Source: Palaemon carinicauda
Taxonomy: Eukaryota; Arthropoda; Malacostraca; Decapoda; Palaemonidae
DNA: 64,000 nt
NCBI RefSeq assembly: GCF_036898095.1
Contig: NC_090735.1
Span: 9,503,709 to 9,567,708, forward strand
Direction of reading: 5' to 3'
Positions within the stretch are counted from its first letter, which is position 1. The number at the start of each line of letters is the position of its first letter. The notes beneath the pieces were generated by a model that saw nothing but the letters and a program-made list of their open reading frames with translations, was not told where the DNA came from and made no database searches. Shown here one piece after another: positions 1 through 9,702 of the stretch. The position numbers and the translations under genes are program-made.

Positions 1-47
<47 letters not shown>

Positions 48-61
48 AACACACACCCACC

Positions 62-486
62 TACGTCATCATCATCAGCTGTTAGTAGTCCACTACAGAA
101 CAAAGACCTCAGACATGTCCTTTTGCTTGCGTCTGTTAATGGTCTTTCCATGCCAGTCCATACCCATAAACTTTCTTAGTTCATCAATCCATCGTCTCTT
201 ATCTTCCTTTCCTTGCTTCGTTTGCAATGACTATGGACCCATTCTGTTATTGTTAATGTTCATCTATTTTCTGCCCTTGTCCATTTTTTTCCCTTACATG
301 TTGTTAGAATATCCTCTTCTTTAGTTTGCTCTTGTATCTATGTTATTCTTTTTCTGTCTCCTAGTGTTATTCTTATTATTACTCCTTCCATAATTACTTG
401 AGCTGTAAATAGCTTCTAAGGCTTTGGTAATGCTCCAAGTTTCTGATGCATATGATATTAAAGTTAATTCTGGTAGGACCAGTATT
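62..486 (-). pseudogene. Decayed LINE 3' end, RT C-terminal relic (family 1)
   Basis: Read on the minus strand, this stretch encodes broken pieces of the C-terminal part of a non-LTR retrotransposon polymerase. An ASETWSITKALE segment near 430-465 matches the usual ETW.(I/L)TK block after the RT domain. A terminal MSEVFVLQW segment lies near 95-118, followed by a short GATGATGATG tail (62-76). Stops and frame changes break it, so it is a dead fragment. Equivalent relics lie at about 10199-10623, 20371-20795, 30589-31013 and 40795-41219. A related plus-strand end is at about 61885-61955. Confidence 0.6.
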
Positions 487-507
487 GTGTATATATATAC
501 ATACATA

Positions 508-568
<61 letters not shown>

Positions 569-590
569 TGTATATATATATATTAAGTTC
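485..590. repeat. (AT)n microsatellite
   Basis: Nearly pure AT dinucleotides with short interruptions, next to the LINE relic. Length differs between the five units. Confidence 0.9.
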
Positions 591-614
591 TGCTTTATAT
601 AAGACTAATCCTTA

Positions 615-618
<4 letters not shown>

Positions 619-695
<77 letters not shown>
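619..695. repeat. (CT)n microsatellite
   Basis: Uninterrupted polypyrimidine CT tract of about 77 bases. The junction before it differs between units: AAACTCT in unit 1, AAATCTCT in unit 2, AAATCCCTCT in units 3 and 4, AAATCCTCT in unit 5. Unit 4 also has an internal CC interruption. Confidence 0.95.
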
Positions 696-698
<3 letters not shown>

Positions 699-891
699 TT
701 CTTAACTAAAAATCCCTACCATTATTATCTCTTAGATTCTTGGTAAACAAAGCCAATTTGGTGCACCTTGAAAACGTATAACGAATCTCTCGTATTTCGC
801 CAATTGTCACTCCTTAGGTTTTCATATTATTTTATTTTCATATATTTTGCAAGCAACATTTCCTTTTGTAACCTTTTACCTTTATAATTGC

Positions 892-895
<4 letters not shown>

Positions 896-958
<63 letters not shown>
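896..958. repeat. (GA)n microsatellite
   Basis: Uninterrupted purine GA tract of about 63 bases, 200 bases from the (CT)n tract and complementary to it, so the pair forms an inverted repeat. Same arrangement in every unit (for example 10755-10825 with 11026-11088). Confidence 0.95.
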
Positions 959-961
<3 letters not shown>

Positions 962-1031
962 GGGTGGAAATGATTTCCATAGTTCAAGGCCATATTGTTT
1001 GATTTTTATTCCCTTTCTTATAGATAACATT

Positions 1032-1377
1032 TAAATTTTCATTTATCAACGATTTTTTTTACCCCAATTTATTTATTTTTATTCGTTATATTTAATATCT
1101 ATTTTATTTTATTATTTTATTAAAGATTAATATAAATATCCTTATAAGATTTAAATTTATACTTATCACAGATATTCACCCCAATTTATCTATTTTATCC
1201 GTTTTATTTAATATATATTTTATTTCATTCTTTTATTCAAGATTAATATAAATATCCTTCATATAAGATGTAAATTTTTACTTATTACAGATTATTACCC
1301 CAATTTATTTTTCTTCATGCGTTATATTTAATATATATTTTATTTTATTAATATATTTAAGATTAATATAAATGATA
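1032..1377. repeat. AT-rich tandem repeat, three copies of about 118 bp
   Basis: Three degenerate copies, recognised by ACCCCAATTTAT at 1061, 1178 and 1297 (spacing 117 and 119), each followed by a TATTTAATAT.TATTTTATTT run and AAGATTAATATAAAT. It is present in all five units. No coding potential. Confidence 0.85.
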
Positions 1378-1454
1378 GTTTTTCTTCCCGATGTTAATCG
1401 GCCCAGCTTTATAAGAGTCAAGTTTGACTTATTGGGCTGGTTAATTTCCTCCCT

Positions 1455-1455
<1 letters not shown>

Positions 1456-1532
<77 letters not shown>

Positions 1533-1550
1533 ATTATAATAATAATAGAA
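1456..1550. repeat. (AAT)n / (GATAAT)n microsatellite
   Basis: AAT trinucleotides with an internal GATAAT block. Length is stable across the five units, unlike the AT tracts. Confidence 0.9.
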
Positions 1551-1699
1551 ATAATAATTCCCTTTCTTTTTCTTTTTTTCTGCCTACTCAGTCAAGTAAT
1601 TGTATTATGAATAATGTTTTGTACTTCCAATGTAGAGGTTGTCAAACAGATAGTGGAGTCTTCCTCTGAGCGTTGTGACATTTTGTCTTCTTTCCCTTT

Positions 1700-1838
1700 T
1701 ATTTCCTACATGGCTGAGGACTATGAAGCTTGATGTAGATGATGAATGAAGAAATATGGATTTAAAACCTTAAGATAGTGATGACTGGTGAAATCTAACC
1801 TAGGCCCTTTGCGTCAATAGGCGTAGGAGGAGATGATG
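1700..1838 (+). pseudogene. LINE 3'-end relic (family 2)
   Basis: Plus-strand conceptual pieces read PTWLR, then DDW.NLT.ALCVNRRRRR with in-frame stops, ending in GGAGGAGATGATG. This matches the C-terminal end of the element seen on the opposite strand at 4613-4970 and 54690-55120. It sits just beyond the 3' end of gene A and is repeated in every unit (about 11830-11968, 22022-22160, 32253-32391, 42433-42571). Confidence 0.55.
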
Positions 1839-1945
1839 TTGATAGAGTATTAGGATATTGTTAATCAAAACATTTTTCTTTTAAAAACAATAGTTTATTC
1901 AGATAAATAGTTTTGCATCATCGTCCCCTAAATGCTGTAGACGTC

Positions 1946-2668
1946 TTAAGCATAAGAGGGCGCTGGATTGTACTGAGGCTCTCCCTCGTAAGTGACCTCA
2001 GCCACGAAACCCGAGTCCCCGTTGACGTTGTAGGACACCTTCTGCAGGCGACCGTCGGGAAGGAGCACATAGTAGGATCCCTGAGTGTCGTAGCCATCAC
2101 GGGCTTCCTGGTGGCCGAAGTCGTTGCCCGAGTAGTCGTCCTTGACGGCGTAGTTGAAGTCGTACTTGGCTGGTTCCTGTCAGTTTACGAAAATATTATT
2201 CAATGAATACCTTAAACTTTGTTACCATTTCAATTGTTTTGAAGTTATGAATAATGACATGTAATTATTTTGATTTATAACTGACCTCGTGAGATGGAGG
2301 AGGGGCGTATCCATACTGGGGCTGGGAGGGGGCCCCAAACACAGCAGCCACGAGGGCCAAAGACAAGCAAACCTGACAGGAATGGAACATGGTTAGTGTC
2401 AAAACTGATAATGGTCATGGTTTCATGAACCGTAATTACTTCATTAATGTAGACTCCTTTCAGTTAAGTTTATCACTTATATGGTTCCTGCATGATTATA
2501 AAACAGGAATTAAATGTGAAGCATCGTAGTTACTTTTCGATGATTGAATAGATATTAATGAAACTTCTTTAAAATTATATCTTATTGCTATGAAATGCTT
2601 TCACAGAAACAAGAGTTATGTCATATTCCAAAAATAAATAGTTAGCTTTGCTTTACCTTAGCGATCAT
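1946..2668 (-). CDS. Cuticle protein A1, R&R (chitin_bind_4) domain, 109 aa, 3 exons
   Basis: Secreted structural protein of the exoskeleton that is expected to bind chitin. Exon 1 is 2657-2668 (MIAK), exon 2 is 2286-2372 (29 codons) and exon 3 is 1946-2176 (76 codons plus stop TAA). Donors GTAAAG and GTCAG and acceptors GTCAG and GACAG keep phase 0 throughout. Residues 1-18 or so form a signal peptide (MIAKVCLSLALVAAVFGA). Then comes a short Pro/Gln/Tyr linker (SQPQYGYAPPPSHE). The R&R domain, about residues 38-102, starts at YDFNYAVKDDYSGNDFG and continues through EARDGYDTQGSYYVLLPDG to the VSYN and VTYEGEPQY strands. It is closest to the RR-2/pro-resilin style (E.RDG motif). A poly(A) signal AATAAA lies at 1894-1899. 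The protein is identical in A1-A5. Splice sites are inferred from conservation in 13 gene copies. Confidence 0.9.
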
Positions 2669-2830
2669 GATGAGTTCTCTGAATGGGATATGATAGAACA
2701 CAGCTGCAAGATGGTCTTATATACGTGAAGTCGGAGAAGGAGGAGTTAAGACTCACTTGGATTACTGGAGAAAGGTCCTCTCAGAGAACTAAGACCTTCT
2801 CTTACTCCACCCATCTGTCCTTGACACTGC
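2669..2830 (-). promoter_or_regulatory. Gene A1 core promoter and conserved upstream blocks
   Basis: On the minus strand a TATATAAG box lies at 2716-2723, 48 bases from the ATG, so the 5' UTR is very short. Block 1 (plus-strand text GGAGAAAGGTCCTC, 2767-2780) lies 44 bases beyond the TATA box. Block 2 (TGTCCTTGACA, 2816-2826) lies about 93 bases beyond it. Both blocks recur at matching spacing in genes B, D and E. Confidence 0.7.
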
Positions 2831-3348
2831 TCCAGAGTGGAATCATTCTGGGACTACATATTGAGCTTAGTCTTTGGCTATTTATGCACGTATTAGGGGA
2901 CAATATTGCTTACATTTATAACAGTCTCCAAGTGCTATTTTCATTTTATTTTGTGATATTAATATTTGCTTGTCTTCACGAGGCGTGTCCGGATGGCTAT
3001 TACTGTTATCTTCTATCTTCAAGATGTTCTTTGGTTCGAACCTAAAGTCTACTAATTTGTCGTATTCACATAACAGCCTTTCTCCTCTCCTATCATTGTG
3101 CTTTTTATAGTTATTCTAATACTTTATACAGATTATCCTTATTAATCGGGATCTTTTCTTATATTCATACTTTCTCTTGTTCGGAGGCACCAGTTAGGTA
3201 TTAACTGATAAGCGGAGTGAATGTAATTGACTTTATTTCCACAAACAGCGAGCTTTTATAACAAGTTTCCGCGAAAGGTCACAAAATTTTAAGGCGATTG
3301 ATAAATTCAGGTATTAACAAGTTATCTGTGCTAGGGGAAAGCGATAAT

Positions 3349-3390
<42 letters not shown>

Positions 3391-4490
3391 CCGTTAAAGT
3401 TTACACTCTTAATTCCTTATGACGAAATTCCCAACACTTCTTGATAATGGTTTAATTCATTGCTTAAAAAGACTCCTAATAGGATTTGAGGCCAAATGGC
3501 CTGAAGAAAGATTTCCTAAATTCTCACTGTTTCTATTTATAAGTATTTGATTAGAAATATTTCGGATATATTTCACATTTCACATATTTAGCAGAACTTG
3601 ATAAGTGATATTAAAGATATTCAAAGCTCAGGCAAAAAACAATATTCCTGTTCATTCTTCATATCTTTTTTTAAGTTTTATAAGTCATTACTTGAATCTA
3701 GCAATGTAAAACATCGTTTGTTTATACAGTTTTCACATCTAATGGAAAAGGATTGAACTTTATCTGTTTGTAAATAAGTGCTTGGAAGCCAGGTAGAAAC
3801 AAGTGATTCAATTAAATGTTCAACGTCCTTGTAAAAGTATGATAAACTTAAAAGAAAGATTAAAAATATTTTTTCTATTTTCAAATACAGACTGAAATAG
3901 AAAAGAAAACTGAAAAATGTTTGCTGTACTCATCCAAAAATCCTTTAGGTGGGGATTACAGTAAAGATTTATGCCATTCCTAAATACTAACTCAGTTGAA
4001 CATTTAGAAACTGAACGTTAATCTGTATTTAGATTCCACTTATCTTAAACAAGTTCCATTGGGAAATACATAATGATATTATGACGAAACGTAGCTAATA
4101 TATGTTTATTTGCAAAATACACATTGCAAAAAATACTGTTTACCTAATAAGAATTAATCTAAGATGAACAACAGTCCATTGTGAATATTCATAGATGTTG
4201 ATAAATGATTGTGTAAAGTCTTTTGAAAGATTTTTTTTCTTCTTTTTTTTTCTTTTTTGAGAAAAAGATGTTGCTCTCCATTCTTCAACAATAAACTGCT
4301 CTTCTTGACAAGTGGATGGCTCCATAGAAAGATTCTCAAGCCACTGAAGAATTCACCCTTTAACTACAGAATCAGAGTAATGACCCAGTTCATTAAAAAT
4401 TCCATAGCATTAGTAGAGTCCTAAATGTACAGTACATGACATAAGTATCGAACCCTCTTAGACACATTACACCATTCAGCCCTTTATATC
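2831..4490. other. Intergenic, no gene recognised
   Basis: AT-rich non-coding sequence with an (AT)n microsatellite at about 3352-3384. The open frames here (up to 120 codons, at 2683-3045) have no recognisable domain, signal or codon pattern. I see no gene. Confidence 0.6.
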
Positions 4491-4612
4491 GCGGCCACCA
4501 AGAGTAGACACACTCGTGCATTATCTGATATCGAGTATTTTCCTTTCCAGTAAGTCTTTCTCATCATCTAACCAATCTTTTAGAGCCTCTCCTCTCTTCC
4601 TACCGCATCCTT

Positions 4613-4970
4613 CTCATCATCATCATTTCCTACGCCTATTGACGCAAAAAGCCTCGATTAGATTTCACCAGTCGTCTCTCTTTTGAGCTTTTAATTCAAT
4701 ACTTCTCCATTCATCATCTACTTCACACTTCACAGCCCTCAGCCATGTAGGCTTGGGTCTTCCAATTGTTGTAGTGCTTTGTGGAGCCCATTTGAAAGTC
4801 TGGTGAGCTAATCTTTCTTGGGGAGTGCGATGAGCATACCCAAACCATCTTCATCTTACCTCCCAATACCTCTTAATTTATACAATCTTTCCACGAAGAT
4901 GTAGCTGTCTGTTCCTTTCACAATACCAAACCACATGAAAAGACCAGTTCATCTTTCACCAATGCCAACC
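4613..4970 (-). pseudogene. Decayed LINE RT C-terminal relic (family 2)
   Basis: On the minus strand, pieces read WFGYAHRTPQERLAHQTFKW, GRPKPTWLRAV and DDW.NLIEAFCVNRRRK, the typical tail of a non-LTR polymerase in which the last tryptophan motif precedes a run of arginines. It ends in GATGATGATGA. In-frame stops show it is dead. The same relic is in each unit (about 14743-15100, 24950-25307, 35165-35522, 45367-45724). Confidence 0.6.
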
Positions 4971-5473
4971 CTTTGGACTGCTTTACTCCACATTCTCACC
5001 ATGTCAGCTCTTCTTACACCGTTCACACTTCACAAACAGGTTTTTGCAATAGGTTCATCCTCTTTCCTTTCATTCACATTCAACATTCATACTTCACTTT
5101 CATAAGATATAGATGGTTTCATAATCTCTTCATTCATTTCCACTTTGGCTTCCATTGACAGCTCAAGTATCTTACAAATTTCTTGCACACATTCTGTTCC
5201 ATTTCTAGCTGTTTCTATTCTTTAACTCACCTCTTCTCTCATCTTGTCCTCAACCATTTATATAAGTATAAAACACTTCAATTCTTCCATTACTCCAATT
5301 TTTTTGTTTCCAATTCTTTTCATCCCTTTCCTCTTTTTTTTTTCTATTTACTCTTGCAGATACTTTCAAACTCAATTACCAGTTTCTGGATTTTCTTTTT
5401 ACGTCATTTCCCTATCCCTAAACAATTTGCTTACAGCTACTATCCTTTTTCTGGCTCTCACACCATTCTATCC

Positions 5474-5485
5474 GTATATATATAA

Positions 5486-5563
<78 letters not shown>

Positions 5564-5570
5564 TTGCGTG

Positions 5571-5605
<35 letters not shown>

Positions 5606-5753
5606 CTATATATGTGTGTGTATTTATATGTATATATATATGTACCTATACATATATATGTGTGTATATAGGTATGTATAGATTTACACAAATACTGTAT
5701 ACACATTTATATATATATTTGAATACACACACCCATATATATATATATATATA

Positions 5754-5803
<50 letters not shown>
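5474..5803. repeat. (AT)n/(GT)n compound microsatellite, left of SINE
   Basis: Long AT runs with a (TG)n segment (about 5542-5562) and ATAC/ATGT variants. Lengths vary freely between units. Unit 5 reads TTTCCGTG where units 1-4 have TTTGCGTG. Confidence 0.9.
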
Positions 5804-5805
<2 letters not shown>

Positions 5806-5929
5806 TTGATTGGCCTATCGTGGCATGGTTGGAAGCGACCTGGCCTTTCATTAGAAGGGCTAGGGTTCGATCCCAAGTATGAGATAGAAATTTATTTCTA
5901 TTTGAGCACGATGTTGTGTTGATATTTAT

Positions 5930-5931
<2 letters not shown>
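5804..5931 (+). mobile_element. tRNA-derived SINE
   Basis: About 128 bases of non-AT sequence inside the microsatellite. It has an A-box-like TGGCATGGTTGG (5821-5832) and a close match to the pol III B box, GGTTCGATCCC (5864-5874), about 43 bases apart, as expected of a tRNA-derived SINE head. The sequence after the B box is not tRNA-like, so it is not a functional tRNA. Confidence 0.6.
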
Positions 5932-6112
<181 letters not shown>

Positions 6113-6314
6113 AGATATATCCAGATTAGTGGATAAAAAAACCAGTAAGAGTAATAGATTAAGCAATTTGAGTAATAGTCTTAAATTACTGTAAGCCTAC
6201 GACTGAATTGAAGGGTAAGCAAATTAATACGACATTCATCTTATCGATAGTTTATTTGAAAAAAAAAGAATCTTTCATAAATATTTTCGGTTCATCTTTT
6301 CATAAATAGACGTC

Positions 6315-7127
6315 TTAAGCATAAGAGGGCGCTGGATTGTACTGAGGCTCTCCCTCGTAAGTGACCTCAGCCACGAAACCCGAGTCCCCGTTGACGTTGT
6401 AGGACACCTTCTGCAGGCGACCGTCGGGAAGGAGCACGTAGTAGGATCCCTGAGCGTCGTAGCCATCACGGGCTTCCTGGTGGCCGAAGTCGTTGCCCGA
6501 GTAGTCGTCCTTGACGGCGTAGTTGAAGTCGTACTTGGCTGGTTCCTGTCAGGAGAAAGCAATTTCAAATCAGATGTTATAACAAATGATTTTGGATTTG
6601 ATTAATTTGATTCATACTTTCAAAATAATTATGAATTTAGAGTTTATTAACTTTTTTTAAGATTTCCAATTATAACTGACCTCGTGAGATGGAGGAGGGG
6701 CGTATCCATACTGGGGCTGGGAGGGGCCACCAAAGACGGTAGCCACAAGGGACAACAACAAACAAATCTGTCAGGAATAAAACAACAGTGAATTAGAAAT
6801 GTTGTTCTGATGGAATTGTGAAAGTTAAAAACCCTCCACTAAAAGGGGCGTCCTTTTAATTAGTTAAATCTCATCAGCAGTTTCAGTATAATTACTCAAA
6901 CTGAACTGGTACAGAAATCGAAACTGCATTTCAATGTGAATGTTATTAAGCAATAAAAGTAAGCTTGGTATAGAGAGAAAAACTATACGTAAACGGCACA
7001 TGCAAGACATGATATATAATCATTTTCAAACTGAATATATGTATGGGAATTAAATCGATTAGAACCTGCATGAGGAGATAATCCTATTCAAAGGAAATCG
7101 TCTGGAACGTCTTACCTTAGCGATCAT
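6315..7127 (-). CDS. Cuticle protein B1, R&R (chitin_bind_4) domain, 109 aa, 3 exons
   Basis: Same structure and role as gene A. Exon 1 is 7116-7127 (MIAK), exon 2 is 6681-6767 and exon 3 is 6315-6545 including TAA. The signal peptide differs from A (ICLLLSLVATVFGG), while the linker SQPQYGYAPPPSHE is the same. Exon 3 differs from A by one residue: DAQG for DTQG, a Thr to Ala change in the R&R domain that is found in B1-B4 only. The last half of exon 2 and its donor match gene A base for base, whereas introns 1 and 2 do not align. The poly(A) signal is at 6251-6256. Intron 1 (6768-7115) has no coding content. Confidence 0.9.
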
Positions 7128-7290
7128 GGTGAGTCTTCGGAGTGGAGTGCGATGATAGTCTTTGAACGTGGCTATATATATAGGTCTAGTCCAAGACCAA
7201 GAGGGAGGAGCCTCTTGTGGCTGCAGGAGAAAGGTCCTCCCTCCCAAAGACGCTCTTCACTGTCACAACGCCCATCATATGTCCTTGACA
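7128..7290 (-). promoter_or_regulatory. Gene B1 core promoter and conserved upstream blocks
   Basis: TATATATATA box at 7173-7182, 46 bases from the ATG. Block 1 (GGAGAAAGGTCCTC) is at 7226-7239, again 44 bases beyond the TATA box. Block 2 (TGTCCTTGACA) is at 7280-7290. Confidence 0.7.
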
Positions 7291-7361
7291 TTGCCTTTCC
7301 TTTGCTCGTGGTCTGACGTGAGGAACGAATGGGATCTCTGGCATGCCAATAAAGGATTCAT

Positions 7362-7364
7362 TTC

Positions 7365-7425
<61 letters not shown>

Positions 7426-7467
7426 TAACTCAGCTATATACAACTCTTGTTGGAAAAGCATGATGCT
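7362..7467 (-). mobile_element. (AAT)n-tailed dispersed element, 3' part, split by LINE
   Basis: (ATT)n run at 7365-7420, then CTCAGCTATATACAACTCTTGTTGGAAAAGCATGATGCTA. This is the 3' end of a dispersed element whose consensus on its own strand reads TTTTCCAACTAGGGTTGTAGCTTAGCT(AAT)n. The other half resumes at about 9582, on the far side of the LINE. Confidence 0.75.
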
Positions 7468-9581
7468 AAGGCAAAGGCAAGGCAAAGGCAAAGGCAAATT
7501 TTATTCTATCGACCCCTTCCGGAGTATGAGAATTACAAAATTACACAGATATATATATTTTACACAAAAACTACAAAAAGAAGAGACCAATAGATTACAA
7601 CTATATTTATGTACACATATATTCAGTAAGTACATAATTAACGCATAAAAGGTATTCTGACAAAGGAAAGTACATACATTGAAAAATAATACCAGAATAA
7701 TGAAAATCCTAGAAAGTATTAAATCTAAAATAAAGACATTATAAGGTTAACAAACCTTGCAAGTCTTTTCAGTTCTCTAGCATTACTTGTATTGAGGAGC
7801 AGACTGAATTTAAAAGTGGTAGGTCTTCTACAATAGTAGGGCTTTAGGTATCTCTCTCTTATTTCTCTAATCACAGGACAAACTAAAACATAATGGTATT
7901 CATCCCCAACTTCAATGCCGTTGCATAGTGTGCAAGAGTGCTGATTCTCTTGCCTAGAATATCTTTCAGTTGCTACAGGAAGTTTGTGGGTACCACACCT
8001 ATATTTACTAAGGGCAATTCTTTCTGGAGTATCTAAATTTATAATATACTTTTCTTGGCCAAATTCTGTCTTAAAAAGTTTATAATTACTACACAATATA
8101 TTTCTTTCTACTTCTGCATACCACTGTTGTCTCTCTATATCTTTGAGTTTCATTTCTAGGCTATTTATTATCCACGTGTGATTGAAATTTTCTGGATGCT
8201 CCCATATATTTGACATACCACATGAATCAAGGATAGTTTTAATTTTATGGATCCAACTAGACTTATACTCATTCGACTCGTATAGAATTCTAAGAAAACG
8301 ATAAAAAACATTTGACAATTTAGACGCCTTTGATTTTACAATTCTCAACCAAAATCCAATCATCCGTTTGCAAATAGATATTTCAATTTTGAATCTGCCA
8401 AGATCCCCATATACCATGCAGTTTGCTGTTCGCTTGTTCACACAGAGCTGATTTTTCATGAACTTCTTGTGAAATGCTTCAACATGATCTAGTTTGTGGT
8501 AACCCCATATTTCACAACCGTAAGTCAAAATTGGTACAACTAGAGCATCGAATAGATCACAGTTGATATCAATGGGTAATTCAAGTTTTTTACATTTAAT
8601 TAACATACTAAATAATGCTCTACGTGCTTGAATGACTTGTTTCTTAATAGCTTTATCCATTTTACCATTATAATTGAACGTAGTACCAAGGTAAATATAA
8701 TCATCTACAATTTCGATGCTCTCCTCACCATATTTAAAATTCGGGACATTTCTAACTTTTCCTCTAGAAAATACAACTACTTTAGTTTTGGAAACATTAA
8801 TTTGAAGTTTCCAAGTATCACAATATTCTTTTACTTTGCTTAAGGCGTTTTGTAATTCCTTTGGGGATTCAGCCATTACAATAGTATCATCAGCATAAAG
8901 CAAAACGTAAATACGCAAAAACATTTCTATGTCAATACTACTTAATTTTTCATTTATTTCCCTTGAACACATATCCATCCCATTATAACCCCCGCTAAGA
9001 AAAGACTCGAAATCATTTAGGTAGATGGCAAAAAGTAATGGGGAAAGATTCTCACCTTGTCTTACACCTATGTTACATTCGAAAAAGTTAGAAATTTTGT
9101 GATTCTGCTTTACACATGATTTTGCATTATTATACATATTATATATGACAGCCATAACATTACCATTAATGCCATGTGAGATTACTTTTCCCCACAAGGA
9201 CGACCTGTCAACCAAATCGAATGCTTTTCTGTAATCAACGAACAAACAGTATATTCTCTTTTTTCGATGGAGATAGAAATTAACAAGTGAATGCAATACA
9301 AAAATATGATCTAGAGTACTATATCCTTCCCTGAAACCAGCCTGCTCCTCACCAAGTTGACCAGTGCTGTCAATATAATCAGTCAACCTTTTATTGACAC
9401 AAGCGGTAAAAAGCTTCGCTACACAGCTCAGTAGTGTGATACCCCTATAGTTATCTGGGTCGTCAGGGGATCCTTTTTTCTTAAATATGGGTTTTATTAT
9501 CCCTATACACCAATAATATGGAACAACTGAGGAGATCAACACAATGTTAAAAATTTTACATATAACATTTAGCATATCATG
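7468..9581 (-). mobile_element. 5'-truncated non-LTR retrotransposon (LINE) insertion, copy 1
   Basis: A 2.1 kb element on the minus strand, interrupting the (AAT)n-tailed element. Its 3' end is a short repeat tail (TTTGCC units on its own strand, about 7469-7497), preceded by AT-rich 3' UTR. The 5' end stops inside the reverse-transcriptase coding region, so the endonuclease domain and any ORF1 are absent, as in ordinary LINE 5' truncation. A clear target-site duplication was not found; only a loose AGCAT.AT.CT similarity links the two edges. Confidence 0.8.
7725..9575 (-). CDS. Non-LTR retrotransposon reverse transcriptase, N-terminally truncated ORF (616 aa)
   Basis: Polymerase part of a LINE. 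Visible motifs: KPIFKKKG and NYRGITLLS (residues ~28-50); GFREGYSTLDH (80-90); motif A FVDYRKAFD (112-120); motif B GVRQGENLSPLLF (170-182); catalytic YADD (227-230); LQINVSKTKVVVF (257-269); YLGTTF; LTYGCEIWG; and a C-terminal zinc-finger-like C-x2-C-x9-H-x4-C (C548, C551, H561, C566). The endonuclease domain is missing because the insertion is 5' truncated, so the first Met is only the first in an open frame that reads back into flanking DNA. The frame is undamaged and the four copies translate identically. The piece cannot move by itself. I do not assign a clade. Confidence 0.85.
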   Translation of the reverse strand: MLNVICKIFNIVLISSVVPYYWCIGIIKPIFKKKGSPDDPDNYRGITLLSCVAKLFTACVNKRLTDYIDSTGQLGEEQAGFREGYSTLDHIFVLHSLVNFYLHRKKRIYCLFVDYRKAFDLVDRSSLWGKVISHGINGNVMAVIYNMYNNAKSCVKQNHKISNFFECNIGVRQGENLSPLLFAIYLNDFESFLSGGYNGMDMCSREINEKLSSIDIEMFLRIYVLLYADDTIVMAESPKELQNALSKVKEYCDTWKLQINVSKTKVVVFSRGKVRNVPNFKYGEESIEIVDDYIYLGTTFNYNGKMDKAIKKQVIQARRALFSMLIKCKKLELPIDINCDLFDALVVPILTYGCEIWGYHKLDHVEAFHKKFMKNQLCVNKRTANCMVYGDLGRFKIEISICKRMIGFWLRIVKSKASKLSNVFYRFLRILYESNEYKSSWIHKIKTILDSCGMSNIWEHPENFNHTWIINSLEMKLKDIERQQWYAEVERNILCSNYKLFKTEFGQEKYIINLDTPERIALSKYRCGTHKLPVATERYSRQENQHSCTLCNGIEVGDEYHYVLVCPVIREIRERYLKPYYCRRPTTFKFSLLLNTSNARELKRLARFVNLIMSLF

Positions 9582-9702
9582 AGCTCGAGGACTTCAACAG
9601 GGAAAATAGCCCAGTGAGGAAATTTGTTTGACTTAAGATTTGATTTTAAGTATTCTCTAAAACTGTCTGGATAGGTAACCATCCTTGAAGGGAAGATATA
9701 CA

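Noticed and set aside
1386..1445. Possible hairpin with CCCAGC...GGGCTGG arms
   Set aside because: The arms pair only in part and out of register. It is weak compared with the other inverted repeats.
1918..2100. 60-codon minus-strand ORF over exon 3 (MMATTLRD...)
   Set aside because: Same strand as the gene but one base out of frame. The correct frame gives the R&R domain and joins exon 2 in phase.
1913..2206. 97-codon plus-strand ORF, repeated in each unit
   Set aside because: It is the antisense shadow of exon 3 of gene A. The minus strand has the conserved R&R protein, splice sites and poly(A) signal.
2683..3045. 120-codon plus-strand ORF, present in all five units
   Set aside because: It overlaps the gene A promoter in antisense, has no recognisable domain, and is repeated only because the whole unit is.
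5821..5880. Possible functional tRNA gene
   Set aside because: Only A- and B-box-like sequences are present; no acceptor stem or anticodon arm can be drawn, and the flanks are SINE-like.
5244..5922. Long Tyr/Ile/Cys/Val-rich ORFs in the AT/GT tracts, also at 9846-10316 and in the other units
   Set aside because: Products of (AT)n and (GT)n repeats read in frame. Not proteins.
7186..7497. ORFs with poly-Ile, poly-Tyr or poly-Asn runs, also at 63512-63856
   Set aside because: They read through (ATT)n or (AAT)n microsatellites.
8628..8843. 71-codon plus-strand ORF inside the RT gene
   Set aside because: Antisense shadow of the RT coding region.
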